Assembly: GCA_020024105.1 (NCBI GenBank)
Contig: JAHHUH010000015.1
Coordinates: 1 to 46,509, forward strand
DNA length: 46,509 bases
From: Phascolarctobacterium sp.
GTDB taxonomy: Bacteria; Bacillota; Negativicutes; Acidaminococcales; Acidaminococcaceae
Reading direction: 5' to 3'
This document shows positions 6,101-13,932 of this stretch, piece by piece (positions within the stretch are counted from its first letter, which is position 1; every line of letters starts with the position of its first letter). The position numbers were made by a program, and so were the translations under genes. The notes beneath the pieces were generated by a model, which had not been told where the DNA came from, did not search any database, and saw nothing but the letters and a program-made list of their open reading frames with translations.

Positions 6101-6796
6101 TTACACAATCTGGTAGAGCTTAAATTCCTGGGTATCGCAGGAGGTGAGCTTATAGCGCACTCCTTTTCTCGTTTCTTCAAAAACAGGAATATGGTTAGCT
6201 CCTCCATGGATGTGCCCATAAATGCAGTCTTGAACCTGGTATTTTTCCAACAGCTGGGTAAAGACCGTTTCCTCCTCTGCTGCAAAGAGGGGCGGATAAT
6301 GGAGGGCGACAATAATCTGTCTAGGGTTGTGCTTGAGCGCCTCCTTTAGGGATAGCTCCAGCCTGATTCCTTCCCTTTGATAAATTTTTTCATCCTCTGC
6401 TGTGAACTTTTCCGCAGAGGGGAGGACCCAGCCCCTAGTACCGCAAATGGCGATATCCTCTACCATAATGCAGTTATTCTGCAAAAACTGATACCGCTCA
6501 CCCCAGCGGTTCTGCATTTTTTTGAGGGTCGTCCACCAGTAGTCGTGGTTGCCCCTAAGTAAAATTTTGTGGCCCGGTAATTGGGCAATCCAGTTCAGGT
6601 CCGGGTCAGCCTCCGGTAGCTGTAGGGCCCAGGAAATGTCGCCACAGATAATGACGGTGTCATCCTCCGTTATCGTAGCTAACCAGTTGGCGGCTACCTT
6701 GGCCTTATGGTTGGCCCAATGCTCCCCAAATATTTCCATGGGCTTGGTAGGGGGATCACCGGATAAATGTAAATCTCCAATAGCGTAAATATGCAT
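6101..6796 (-). CDS. Calcineurin-like metallophosphoesterase
   Basis: A 231-residue member of the binuclear metallophosphoesterase superfamily. The metal-binding motifs are in order: GDLHL (residues 7-11), GDISW near residue 52, GNHDYWW near 82, HYPP near 165, and GHIHG near 194. It should be a cytosolic enzyme that hydrolyses phosphomono- or phosphodiesters; the substrate cannot be told from sequence. It resembles a Firmicutes subgroup of about 230-240 residues annotated only as phosphoesterase. It is a single gene with its own promoter and terminator. Confidence 0.85.
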   Translation of the reverse strand: MHIYAIGDLHLSGDPPTKPMEIFGEHWANHKAKVAANWLATITEDDTVIICGDISWALQLPEADPDLNWIAQLPGHKILLRGNHDYWWTTLKKMQNRWGERYQFLQNNCIMVEDIAICGTRGWVLPSAEKFTAEDEKIYQREGIRLELSLKEALKHNPRQIIVALHYPPLFAAEEETVFTQLLEKYQVQDCIYGHIHGGANHIPVFEETRKGVRYKLTSCDTQEFKLYQIV

Positions 6797-6828
6797 CCTA
6801 TCTCTCTCTTAATAAAATATTTGCTAAC

Positions 6829-6858
6829 ATTATAACACATTAGGGATAGCTAGAACAA
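6829..6858 (-). promoter_or_regulatory. Promoter of the metallophosphoesterase gene
   Basis: On the minus strand TTGTTC (6853-6858) and a perfect TATAAT (6829-6834) are separated by 18 bp. The expected leader is about 26 nt. Confidence 0.7.
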
Positions 6859-7041
6859 ACAGCCCAGAAGTACCTTAAAGGGAGAAATATCTGCGATCTT
6901 GGCAGGAGAAGTAGCTGGTTACATAGAATATAGTAATTTTCTTGGATGCTATTTCTAAGAAAAACAGGTTGGGCCTTTCTTTGTATAGAATTTATGGAGA
7001 ATTGGCTTTACAGAAAAATAAAGAGTAGGAGTATTTGTAAG

Positions 7042-8415
7042 ATGAATTTTTTGGAGAGTTTTTTTAAGTTACGAGAAAATGGTACCACTGTCAAAACAGA
7101 GCTTTTGGCAGGCCTAACTACTTTCATGACCATGGCTTATATTTTAGCTGTTAACCCTAGTATTTTAGGGAATGCGGGCATGGACCCGGGAGCGGTGTTT
7201 ACCGCTACCGCTCTTTCTGCCTGCTTGGGTACGCTGCTGATGGGCCTGTTAGCCAACTGCCCCTTTGTTTTGGCACCCGGTATGGGCATTAATGCTTTCT
7301 TTACCTATACTATTGTCGGTCAAATGGGCTATCCCTGGCAGGTGGGCTTGGTAGCTGTTTTTATTGAAGGTGTTTTATTCGTCATCATGTCTATGACCAA
7401 GCTGAGGACGACAATCTTTAACTGTATCCCGCCAGCCTTAAAGTTTGGCGTTACCAGTGGTATCGGTCTTTTTATTACCTTTATCGGCTTGCAGAATGCT
7501 AAGCTTGTAGTGGATGGCGTTACTCTGGTCCGTTTATATCCCTTTGGCTCCTCCCTGGCTGATGGTTCCTTTTACACTACTGGTATTGGTGCCATGCTGG
7601 CTCTTGTCGGTGTAGTTGTGACTGCCATTCTATTGGAGAAAAAGGTTACCGGCGGTATTTTATGGGGTATCGTCTTTACCTGGGGGTTGGGTATGATTTG
7701 TGAGCTGACCGGAATTTATATTCCTAATCCGGAAATGGGTATGTACAGCGTAATGCCCGACTTTTCCCAGGGCGTGAGCATTCCCAGCCTGGCACCGACC
7801 TTTATGCAGCTGGATTTTAGCGCCCTGCTGACCTTTAATTTCCTGACCGTGCTGATGGCGGTTATGTTTGCCGATTTGTTTAATACCATCGGTACCCTGA
7901 TTGGTGTAGCCTCCAAGGCTAATATGCTGGATGAAAATGGCAAGCTGCCTAAGATTGAAAAGGCCTTCCTGGCAGACTCCTTTGCTACCATCATCGGCTC
8001 CCTTTTAGGTACGACTACGGTAACTACCTTCGTAGAAAGCTCTGCCGGTGTGGCTGTTGGCGGCCGTACAGGCTTAACGGCCATCGTGTCCGCCTTCCTT
8101 TTTGTTTTAAGCATGTTCTTTGCGCCCATCTTCCTGGCAATTCCTGCTTTTGCTACAGCTCCGGCTCTAATCGTGGTCGGCTTTATGATGCTGAGCTGCA
8201 TTATGAATGTTGATTTTAGTGATTATACGGAAGCAATTCCTGCCTTTCTGGCAATGATTTTTATGCCCTTTACCTATTCCATCTGTGAGGGTATTGCCGC
8301 AGGTATTATTTCCTACGTGCTGTTGAATATTTTTGCCCGTCGTAAGGGGAAGAGCATTAGCGGTGTAGTTTATGTTTTGGCGGTTATTTTCCTGTTGAAA
8401 TATATTTTAGTGTAA
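7042..8415 (+). CDS. Purine permease of the NCS2/AzgA type (adenine/guanine/hypoxanthine)
   Basis: A 457-residue integral membrane protein with about 12 or more hydrophobic spans. The signature near the N-terminus (ELLAGLTTFMTMAYILAVNP) and the loop GMGINAFFTY are typical of AzgA/PbuG-type purine permeases, as are the conserved segments around SSAGVAVGGRTGLTAI. The ATG at 7042 is chosen because TAGGAG lies ten bases before it and family alignment starts there. A longer frame from 6946 would add an unrelated segment. The adenine deaminase gene follows after 19 nt, so the pair imports adenine and converts it to hypoxanthine for salvage. No purine riboswitch is visible in the 245-bp upstream region. 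Confidence 0.92.
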   Translation: MNFLESFFKLRENGTTVKTELLAGLTTFMTMAYILAVNPSILGNAGMDPGAVFTATALSACLGTLLMGLLANCPFVLAPGMGINAFFTYTIVGQMGYPWQVGLVAVFIEGVLFVIMSMTKLRTTIFNCIPPALKFGVTSGIGLFITFIGLQNAKLVVDGVTLVRLYPFGSSLADGSFYTTGIGAMLALVGVVVTAILLEKKVTGGILWGIVFTWGLGMICELTGIYIPNPEMGMYSVMPDFSQGVSIPSLAPTFMQLDFSALLTFNFLTVLMAVMFADLFNTIGTLIGVASKANMLDENGKLPKIEKAFLADSFATIIGSLLGTTTVTTFVESSAGVAVGGRTGLTAIVSAFLFVLSMFFAPIFLAIPAFATAPALIVVGFMMLSCIMNVDFSDYTEAIPAFLAMIFMPFTYSICEGIAAGIISYVLLNIFARRKGKSISGVVYVLAVIFLLKYILV

Positions 8416-8434
8416 TGTAGAGGAGGTAACGCAG

Positions 8435-10126
8435 ATGTACGAGCATTTACGCAAGGTAGCTTTGGGCGAGGAGCCGGCTGACGTCCTGATTAAGAATGGT
8501 ATGGTGGTCAATGTACTGACTCAGGAAATTTATCAGGCGGATGTGGCGCTGGCAGGTGAACGTATTGCCGGAGTAGGACGCTATACGGAGGGCAAAAGGC
8601 TGCTAGATGCCACCGGTAAGTATGTTGTCCCCGGCCTGATTAATACCCACTGCCATGTGGAAAGCTCCATGGCCGCACCTGCCTATTATTGTGCTGAGGA
8701 GCTGCGCTGGGGTGTGACTACTCTGGTAACGGATCCGCACGAAATTGCAAATGTGGCCGGTTTGCCCGGCATTCGTTATATGCTACAGGCGACGAGGGAG
8801 CTGCCCATTAATTATTATGTCCAGTTACCCAGTTGCGTACCTGCTACTCCTTTTGAGCATTCTGGCAGTATTTTGGATGCGGAGGCCCTGGGAACTCTGG
8901 CCGGTATTCCCGGTGTATGGGGACTGGGCGAGGTGATGAACGTACCCGGTATCCTGCAGGGGGACGAAGACCTGTTGGCTAAGCTGCGGCTGCCCGGCTT
9001 ACATAATATTGATGGTCATGCCCCCGGTGTGGGTGGCCGCCCGCTTAATGCTTACGTGGTCCATGGTATTAATACGGACCATGAATCCGTTACCTGGGAG
9101 GAGGCCAGGGAAAAGGCCCGCCTCGGTTTGGCGGTACTGATTCGTGAGGGCAGCGCTTCTAAAAATCTGGAGGCACTGGTCAAGGGGATTGTAGCGGAGA
9201 ACTTTCCTTCCAGCTGGATGGCTTTTTGTACCGATGACAAGCATCTGGCAGATATCCGTAGGGAGGGTACTATCCGTCATTGTATCCAGAAGGCGGTCCA
9301 ATTAGGGTTGCCCCTCCTACAGGCGCTGAGCATGGCTACTATTAATGCGGCCCGCATTATGGGGCTGCCCCAGCTGGGCGCCATCGTTCCAGGCTGGCAG
9401 GCGGATTTACTGCTGGTGGATAGTCTGGAGAATTTACGTCCCAGCCACGTCTTCTACAAGGGCAGGGAGGCCCTCGGAGAAGCATTGCCGATGAGGGAGC
9501 CTGCCGCGGCTTTGCGGGGCAGCGTCCAGGTAGCTCCCTTTAGCGAGGATAGCTTTGCCTTGGACCGTTACGAAGCAGGCAGGACTTATCCCGTTATTGA
9601 AATTCTGCCCGGAGAAATTATTACAGAGCATGGCTCCGTGCCAGGCGAGAGGGTAGCGGAGCTGCTGGACAGCGGCGAGCTGTGCCAGATTGCCGTGCTG
9701 GAGCGCCATCATGCTACGGGCTGTATCGGTGTGGGCCTTTTAAGAGGCTATGGCCTGCGTCAGGGTGCGGTGGCTACCACTGTAGCCCATGATTCCCATA
9801 ATCTGATTGTAGCCGGTACCTGTCCCCATGATATGTATGTGGCGGCTCAGGAGATTATTCGTGTCCAGGGGGGCTATACCCTGGTCAGCCGGGGGCAGGT
9901 AGTGGATACTCTGCCGTTGGATATTTGTGGTCTGATGAGCTCAGCTGCTCCGGAGGAGCTGATACCCCATCTGGAGGCTATCTCCCATAAGGCCTGGGCT
10001 CTGGGTGTTTCCCAGGATATTGATGCCTTTATTACCCTCAGCTTTATGGCCCTGCCCGTTATTCCTAAATTAAGAATTACGGATATGGGGGTTTTTGATG
10101 TAGAAAAATTTAATTTTATAGAGTAG
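8435..10126 (+). CDS. ade: Adenine deaminase
   Basis: A 563-residue amidohydrolase-superfamily enzyme converting adenine to hypoxanthine and ammonia. Metal and active-site motifs of the Ade family are all present: NTHCHVESS, TDPHEIANV, DGHAPG, INTDHES, REGS, the TDD motif near residue 268, and HDSHNL in the C-terminal part. Length is normal for the family. AGAGGAGG precedes the ATG. It is co-transcribed with the upstream purine permease, which supports adenine as the imported substrate. Confidence 0.95.
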   Translation: MYEHLRKVALGEEPADVLIKNGMVVNVLTQEIYQADVALAGERIAGVGRYTEGKRLLDATGKYVVPGLINTHCHVESSMAAPAYYCAEELRWGVTTLVTDPHEIANVAGLPGIRYMLQATRELPINYYVQLPSCVPATPFEHSGSILDAEALGTLAGIPGVWGLGEVMNVPGILQGDEDLLAKLRLPGLHNIDGHAPGVGGRPLNAYVVHGINTDHESVTWEEAREKARLGLAVLIREGSASKNLEALVKGIVAENFPSSWMAFCTDDKHLADIRREGTIRHCIQKAVQLGLPLLQALSMATINAARIMGLPQLGAIVPGWQADLLLVDSLENLRPSHVFYKGREALGEALPMREPAAALRGSVQVAPFSEDSFALDRYEAGRTYPVIEILPGEIITEHGSVPGERVAELLDSGELCQIAVLERHHATGCIGVGLLRGYGLRQGAVATTVAHDSHNLIVAGTCPHDMYVAAQEIIRVQGGYTLVSRGQVVDTLPLDICGLMSSAAPEELIPHLEAISHKAWALGVSQDIDAFITLSFMALPVIPKLRITDMGVFDVEKFNFIE

Positions 10127-10160
10127 AAACTGGAGCTTCACAAAATTTTCGTTTGCAAAA

Positions 10161-10190
10161 TTGTTGAAGATGCCCTATGCTTAATATAGT
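10161..10190 (+). promoter_or_regulatory. Promoter of the DUF898 / Cys-rich peptide operon
   Basis: TTGTTG (10161-10166) and TATAGT (10185-10190) lie 18 bp apart in the 97-bp gap after adenine deaminase. Confidence 0.5.
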
Positions 10191-10223
10191 GAGCGTCGTG
10201 TTTAGATTAAGGAAGTGAAATAG

Positions 10224-10529
10224 ATGAAGACCTTTGAATTTACAGGTAGTGGCTTTGGCTATATCTGGCTTATGCTATGGACCTCTGTGCTGAGCATTAT
10301 TACCTGTGGGCTCTTCTTTCCCTGGGCCTATTCCGCCCAACAGCGTTGGATTTGCAGCAATACTTATGTCGAGGGCCGACAATTAGAATTTACCGGCACG
10401 GGTATGGGCTTCTTTTTCCAATGGTTATTTATTATGGTGCTGTCCACGCTGACCTTTGGTATTTATATCCCTTGGGGTTACTGCCAGTTTAAGCGTTGGG
10501 AAACAGCAAATACGCGTTTTGTAAGGTAG
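10224..10529 (+). CDS. DUF898-like small membrane protein
   Basis: A 101-residue protein made of two copies of a similar unit. Each starts with a short strand (FEFTGSGFGY, LEFTGTGMGF), continues with a membrane span, and ends in a small turn and basic motif (FPWAYSAQQRW, IPWGYCQFKRW). This is the repeating pattern of the DUF898/YjgN family, here at about a third of the usual length. The function is unknown. GGAAGTG precedes the ATG. The next gene begins 9 nt after the stop, so the protein may be linked to the FeoB-associated peptide. Confidence 0.7.
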   Translation: MKTFEFTGSGFGYIWLMLWTSVLSIITCGLFFPWAYSAQQRWICSNTYVEGRQLEFTGTGMGFFFQWLFIMVLSTLTFGIYIPWGYCQFKRWETANTRFVR

Positions 10530-10538
10530 GTGTTAAAT

Positions 10539-10682
10539 ATGGCTACATACGTAGTTGGTGGTATTCTTCTGATATTGGTGATTTTGGCTATTCGTAGTTA
10601 CTTTGGCAGAAAGGCCAAGGGCGAGCTCTGCTGCGGCTGCTCCGCATGCTCTGCTAATAAAAAATGTGACTGCAAAAAATAA
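10539..10682 (+). CDS. FeoB-associated Cys-rich membrane peptide
   Basis: A 47-residue peptide with a single N-terminal membrane span (about residues 4-18), a basic stretch (RKAKGE) and a Cys-rich tail (CCGCSACS..KKCDCKK, six Cys). This is the layout of the FeoB-associated Cys-rich family, usually encoded directly behind feoB and thought to help ferrous-iron uptake. Here it is about 18 kb from the feoA/feoB locus and pairs instead with a DUF898 protein. GGTAGGTG precedes the ATG. Confidence 0.8.
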   Translation: MATYVVGGILLILVILAIRSYFGRKAKGELCCGCSACSANKKCDCKK

Positions 10683-10688
10683 CAGAAG

Positions 10689-10717
10689 TTGACAAAGACT
10701 AAGAATAGTTATATGCT
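10689..10717 (+). promoter_or_regulatory. Promoter of the alanine racemase gene
   Basis: A perfect TTGACA (10689-10694) and TATGCT (10712-10717) lie 17 bp apart. Transcription would start near 10724, upstream of the hairpins that precede alr. Confidence 0.75.
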
Positions 10718-10721
10718 TTTA

Positions 10722-10786
10722 GCGCGAATAAAATTGCGCAGATATTTAGTACGAACCGCAACCATTCGTTTAGTTGCGGTTTAATT
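10722..10786 (+). terminator. Leader hairpins with an intrinsic terminator upstream of alr
   Basis: AACCGCAAC (10754-10762) pairs perfectly with GTTGCGGTT (10773-10781) and is followed by TAATTTTT, an intrinsic terminator. A smaller hairpin (GCGC..AAT / ATTGCGC, about 10722-10739) lies before it. Because a good promoter precedes both, the terminator sits inside the alr leader and may attenuate the gene. It may otherwise simply end the DUF898 operon. Confidence 0.65.
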
Positions 10787-10810
10787 TTTAAGTGGTTGGA
10801 GGTCTGTCAA

Positions 10811-11929
10811 ATGCATATCCAAAGAGGTGCGTGGGCAGAAATTAATTTAGATGCCGTAGCTCATAACGTACAGGTGGCCAAGGCGAATTTAAAGCCTACT
10901 ACCAAGCTTTGTGCGGTGGTTAAGGCTGATGCCTATGGTCACGGCGCAGTACGTGTGGCCCAGGAGGCTGCCCGTAATGGTGCCGATTATCTGGCGGTAG
11001 CCATCCTGCAGGAGGCCGTGGAGCTGCGTGAGGCTGGTCTGGAAATACCTATTTTAATTTTAGGCTCCATGCTGCCGGAGGTGGCGGATTTAGTGGTCCG
11101 TTACGATATTAATCAGGCTGTTTTTGATGAGGAGCGCCTGTATGCGTTAAATGAAGTAGCCTTAAAGCAGCACACAAAGGCAAAGATTCATTTGAAAATT
11201 GATACGGGCATGCACCGTATCGGTGTTCACGTCCAGGATGCCGGTCGTTTTGCCAAATTGGCGGCCAGCCTGCCTGGCATTAGTATTGAAGGCGTCTTCT
11301 CCCATTTCGCTACGGCGGATGGTGACGATAAGGAATACGCGGCCTATCAGTTTGCCCGTTTCCAGGAGGCGCTGGCGCTGATTGAGGCGGAGGGCATCCA
11401 CATTCCTCTGCGCCATATCGCTAATAGTGCTGCTTTAACGGAGCTGCAGGAATACCAGCTGGATATGGTGCGCCAGGGAATAACCCTCTACGGTCTGCAC
11501 CCGGCCCATATGCTGGACTGCTATAAGGATTTTGAACCGGTTATGACGGTCAAGACCAAGGTTTCCTTTGTCAAGAGCCTGCCCGTAGGGGCGACCATCG
11601 GCTATGGCAGGACCTGTACCCTGACCAGGCCCAGTATTATTGCTACTGTGCCCATCGGCTATGCGGACGGGGTTAACCGTCGTCTGTCCAATAGGGGCTA
11701 TATGCTGGTCCATGGAGAAAAGGCTCCCATTGTAGGAAAGGTATGTATGGACCAGGTCATGCTGGATGTAACGGATATTCCCCAGGTGCAGGTGGGGGAC
11801 GAGGTACTGGTTTTTGGTGGACAGGAGCTCCCCATGGAGCTGGTGGCAGAATGGGCGGATACCATCTGCTACGAGGTCGTTTGCGCTGTCAGCCCCCGCG
11901 TACCCCGTCAATACGTAAGAGGTAATTAA
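10811..11929 (+). CDS. alr: Alanine racemase
   Basis: A 372-residue PLP enzyme interconverting L- and D-alanine for peptidoglycan. The N-terminal barrel carries VVKADAYGHG with the PLP Lys38, and the C-terminal barrel carries the active-site region VCMDQVMLDVT. The catalytic Tyr is expected in TIGYGRTC. The ATG at 10811 has GGAGG eight bases upstream and fits the family start; the frame extends to a TTG at 10796, which I reject. A 242-residue TPR-like gene follows after 20 nt in the same operon. Confidence 0.95.
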   Translation: MHIQRGAWAEINLDAVAHNVQVAKANLKPTTKLCAVVKADAYGHGAVRVAQEAARNGADYLAVAILQEAVELREAGLEIPILILGSMLPEVADLVVRYDINQAVFDEERLYALNEVALKQHTKAKIHLKIDTGMHRIGVHVQDAGRFAKLAASLPGISIEGVFSHFATADGDDKEYAAYQFARFQEALALIEAEGIHIPLRHIANSAALTELQEYQLDMVRQGITLYGLHPAHMLDCYKDFEPVMTVKTKVSFVKSLPVGATIGYGRTCTLTRPSIIATVPIGYADGVNRRLSNRGYMLVHGEKAPIVGKVCMDQVMLDVTDIPQVQVGDEVLVFGGQELPMELVAEWADTICYEVVCAVSPRVPRQYVRGN

Positions 11930-11949
11930 AATTTAAGGGAGGTCATAAT

Positions 11950-12678
11950 ATGGATCAGAAAGAATGGCAAGCGTATGTGGAAAAGGTGGCTAAATGCCAG
12001 TTTCCCGTACCCATGGAATTGATTAATGATTATGATGATTGGCGCTGCCGTAGCATTGTAGGCAGAATGCTGCTGGTGCTGGACGATGTGGAAGGCGCTA
12101 TTGCTATTTTAAGCACCGTAAAGGATATTAAGCCTAATCTGGAGGACGTACCGGAAAATGGCCTAAGTGAAGCAGAGCATAAGGTACTGTGCCTCCGTGA
12201 TATTGCTGAAATCGTGTACAAGCTGACCGGTACTACCGCTGCTCCCATCGTATATCTTGATGAAGCTAACCACTGGTGCCGTGCCTATAAGCATCCCTTC
12301 CGTGGTGCTGACCGTGGCGCTATCTGGTACCGTCGTCAGGAGCTGCTGCTTGCCGATGGTCAGCAGGAAAGAGCCATGGAAGAGGCTGAAAAGACCTGGG
12401 CTGAGGCTAAACAAGAGGTTAAGGTTAATCCCTATGCCTTTTATGCGGCTAAATTCCTGGCTGAACAACTAGCGGCTAAGGGTGATTATAATAAGGCTGT
12501 ATTACTGCTGGAGGCAGCCTACCAATATTATCCTGAAAGTGCGGACTGCCAGAAGGCCCTGGCTGAAGCTGCCAAGCTGGAAATAGCGGAAAAACGCTAT
12601 GAGGCCTATCATAAATGCACTACCATTAGCTATGCTCCCTGGGAAAAGAGGGAGCTGGCTGTCGTAGACCGTCATTAA
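11950..12678 (+). CDS. TPR-like helical repeat protein of unknown function
   Basis: A 242-residue soluble protein, mostly alpha-helical. The C-terminal half looks like two or three tetratricopeptide-type helix pairs (for example YAFYAAKFLAEQLAAKGDYN followed by KAVLLLEAAYQYYPESADCQ). The middle part has a Trp/Arg/Tyr-rich segment (WCRAYKHPFRGADRG, WYRRQELL). I do not recognise a named family. AAGGGAGG stands before the ATG, and the gene is co-transcribed with alr and ends at a strong terminator. A role as a protein-interaction scaffold is possible but unsupported. Confidence 0.65.
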   Translation: MDQKEWQAYVEKVAKCQFPVPMELINDYDDWRCRSIVGRMLLVLDDVEGAIAILSTVKDIKPNLEDVPENGLSEAEHKVLCLRDIAEIVYKLTGTTAAPIVYLDEANHWCRAYKHPFRGADRGAIWYRRQELLLADGQQERAMEEAEKTWAEAKQEVKVNPYAFYAAKFLAEQLAAKGDYNKAVLLLEAAYQYYPESADCQKALAEAAKLEIAEKRYEAYHKCTTISYAPWEKRELAVVDRH

Positions 12679-12698
12679 GCTCGCTTTGTAAAAAATTA

Positions 12699-12733
12699 AG
12701 GGTTAGCACCTTTTCTGGGTGCTAACCCTTTTT
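12699..12733 (+). terminator. Terminator of the alr operon
   Basis: AGGGTTAGCACC and GGTGCTAACCCT form a 12-bp perfect stem around a short loop, followed by TTTTTG. Confidence 0.9.
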
Positions 12734-12794
12734 GTTGCTCCGGTCCGGATACAATCCAGACCAGTCTTTTTCAGCTGGCTGGATACGGGGCTGC

Positions 12795-13277
12795 TCAATG
12801 GTCATTTTTGAGTAGCTCCTGCAATAATTCCTCGGTTAAGCTTTCCTCGGAATATATGGGAATACCATACTGCTGGAGCAGGGCGGCAGTGACGCCCTGA
12901 CCGGGAATGCGGTGTCCCTGGAACCTGCCGTCATAAATAAGGCTGCTGCCACAGGAAGGGCTACGTTCCTTTAAAATGGCGGCGGTAATTCTTCCCTCCT
13001 GGACGTAGTGGAGATAGGCGAGAGCGCCTGCTTTAAAATTTTCTGTTACGTCCTGACCGACGTTATTGATGACCCGTGCCTGGTTTTGCCAAACCTCCCG
13101 GCCCGTACCACCACTTATTTCTGAGGGGGGACGGGGTGTGGGTAGGCCACCGGCGCATTCGGGGCAGATGGGGATGAAATGCTTACAGTCCCGGTACTGG
13201 ATGATGAGGGGACAGGGATTGCCGTCCCCGCTATAACGGACGGGATTATTCAATAAACAGGAGCTGACAAGTATCAT
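12795..13277 (-). CDS. DUF523 family protein
   Basis: A 160-residue protein with the hallmarks of DUF523: an N-terminal MILVSSCLLNNPVRYSG, ICPECAGGLPTPRPPSEI, a GG.GREVW motif, NVGQDVTENFKAGA, and KERSPSCGSSLIYDGRF. Conserved Cys residues suggest metal or cluster binding, but no reaction is established. AAGGAGGA stands directly before the ATG at 13277. A longer frame adds a poor N-terminus. The gene diverges from the fluoride-responsive crcB gene. Confidence 0.88.
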   Translation of the reverse strand: MILVSSCLLNNPVRYSGDGNPCPLIIQYRDCKHFIPICPECAGGLPTPRPPSEISGGTGREVWQNQARVINNVGQDVTENFKAGALAYLHYVQEGRITAAILKERSPSCGSSLIYDGRFQGHRIPGQGVTAALLQQYGIPIYSEESLTEELLQELLKNDH

Positions 13278-13295
13278 AATTTCCTCCTTCTGAGA

Positions 13296-13324
13296 TTGAC
13301 TCGTGTCCATGGATATGGTATTTT
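13296..13324 (+). promoter_or_regulatory. Possible promoter of the fluoride riboswitch / crcB transcript
   Basis: TTGACT (13296-13301) is a good -35, and TATTTT 17 bp away (13319-13324) is a weak -10. It leads directly into the riboswitch. Confidence 0.45.
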
Positions 13325-13330
13325 ATAACA

Positions 13331-13388
13331 AGAAAATGAGGCATTTCCTGAATGTTTCAAGCTGTTGCTTAAACTGATGACTTCTACG
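13331..13388 (+). promoter_or_regulatory. Fluoride riboswitch (crcB motif)
   Basis: The 3' end reads CTGATGACTTCTAC, matching the conserved CUGAUG..CUCCUAC end of the fluoride aptamer. The 5' part has AATGAGGCATTTCC, where GAGG can pair with CTTC of the 3' end as in known aptamers. The element lies just upstream of crcB, the usual target. The 5' half matches less well than the 3' half, so I rely on the 3' core, the overlapping terminator and the gene downstream. Confidence 0.7.
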
Positions 13389-13409
13389 GTGGGGGTATCA
13401 GCTTTTTTT
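13374..13409 (+). terminator. Riboswitch expression platform (terminator)
   Basis: CTGAT-G-ACTTCT pairs with GGGGGT-ATCAG (one bulged G, several G-U pairs), followed by CTTTTTTTG. The left arm is the conserved 3' part of the fluoride aptamer, so fluoride-bound aptamer and terminator exclude each other. Fluoride should therefore turn crcB on. Confidence 0.7.
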
Positions 13410-13419
13410 GTTTTTCTTT

Positions 13420-13435
13420 CCACCAGGCCTGGTGG
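13420..13435. repeat. Perfect 16-bp palindrome in the crcB leader
   Basis: CCACCAGGCCTGGTGG is its own reverse complement, extended imperfectly by TTT/GGAA flanks. It sits between the riboswitch terminator and the crcB ribosome site with no T-run after it. It could be an mRNA-stabilising hairpin or an operator. Confidence 0.6.
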
Positions 13436-13506
13436 GAAGGCTGCTGTTAGTAAGGGCCCGCCACTGGCGATAATGGCTACAGCTGTAGCTTAGAGGAGGT
13501 TGTGTG

Positions 13507-13878
13507 ATGTTTGAGCTATGTGTAATTGGATTGGGCGGTGCTCTTGGTGCTATTTTACGCTTTGTTTTAGGTAATACTCTGACCAGGATTCTGGGAGGCA
13601 ACTGGCCCTATGGAACCTTTGTGATTAATTTGGCAGGCTGCTTTTTTATGGGTGTCCTGATGACGGTTATTGTGGAGCGTGGCCTGCTACCACCCATCTG
13701 GCGTATGTTTCTCTGTGTTGGTCTTTTAGGTGGCTTCACCACCTTTTCCTCCTTCGGCTTTGAAGGCTTTATGCTGCTGGCGGAGGGACGTCTGCTGGAA
13801 TCACTTACCTATATTGGCAGTAGTCTGGGCTGTGGTTTGATCGCCGTAGCCATGGGTATTTTGGTAGCCAGAATTTAA
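13507..13878 (+). CDS. crcB: Fluoride exporter CrcB/Fluc
   Basis: A 123-residue four-span membrane protein that exports fluoride as a dual-topology dimer. The signatures are GGALGAILRFVLG (about residues 10-22), GTFVINLAGCFFMG, and GLLGGFTTFSSFGFE, whose TTFSSF motif lines the pore. GAGGAGGT lies before the ATG at 13507; a GTG three bases earlier is too close. A fluoride riboswitch controls the transcript. It is a single gene, with no second crcB copy beside it. Confidence 0.95.
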   Translation: MFELCVIGLGGALGAILRFVLGNTLTRILGGNWPYGTFVINLAGCFFMGVLMTVIVERGLLPPIWRMFLCVGLLGGFTTFSSFGFEGFMLLAEGRLLESLTYIGSSLGCGLIAVAMGILVARI

Positions 13879-13897
13879 CAATTGATATTTATTTTAG

Positions 13898-13929
13898 AAA
13901 AGGTCATCTGTTTGTACAGATGACCTTTT
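13898..13929. terminator. Bidirectional terminator between crcB and yitT-like gene
   Basis: AAAAGGTCATCTG and CAGATGACCTTTT form a perfect 13-bp stem with a 6-nt loop, with A-run and T-run flanks. It serves two converging genes. Confidence 0.9.
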
Positions 13930-13932
13930 GCT

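Noticed and set aside
6014..6349. Rightward gene of 111 residues
   Set aside because: It is a shadow of the well-supported metallophosphoesterase gene and includes its terminator hairpin.
6797..7041. Purine riboswitch upstream of the purine permease
   Set aside because: No conserved purine-aptamer loops or terminator are visible in this leader.
13420..13435. Intrinsic terminator at the crcB palindrome
   Set aside because: The perfect palindrome has no T-run after it on either strand, and the real terminator is just upstream.
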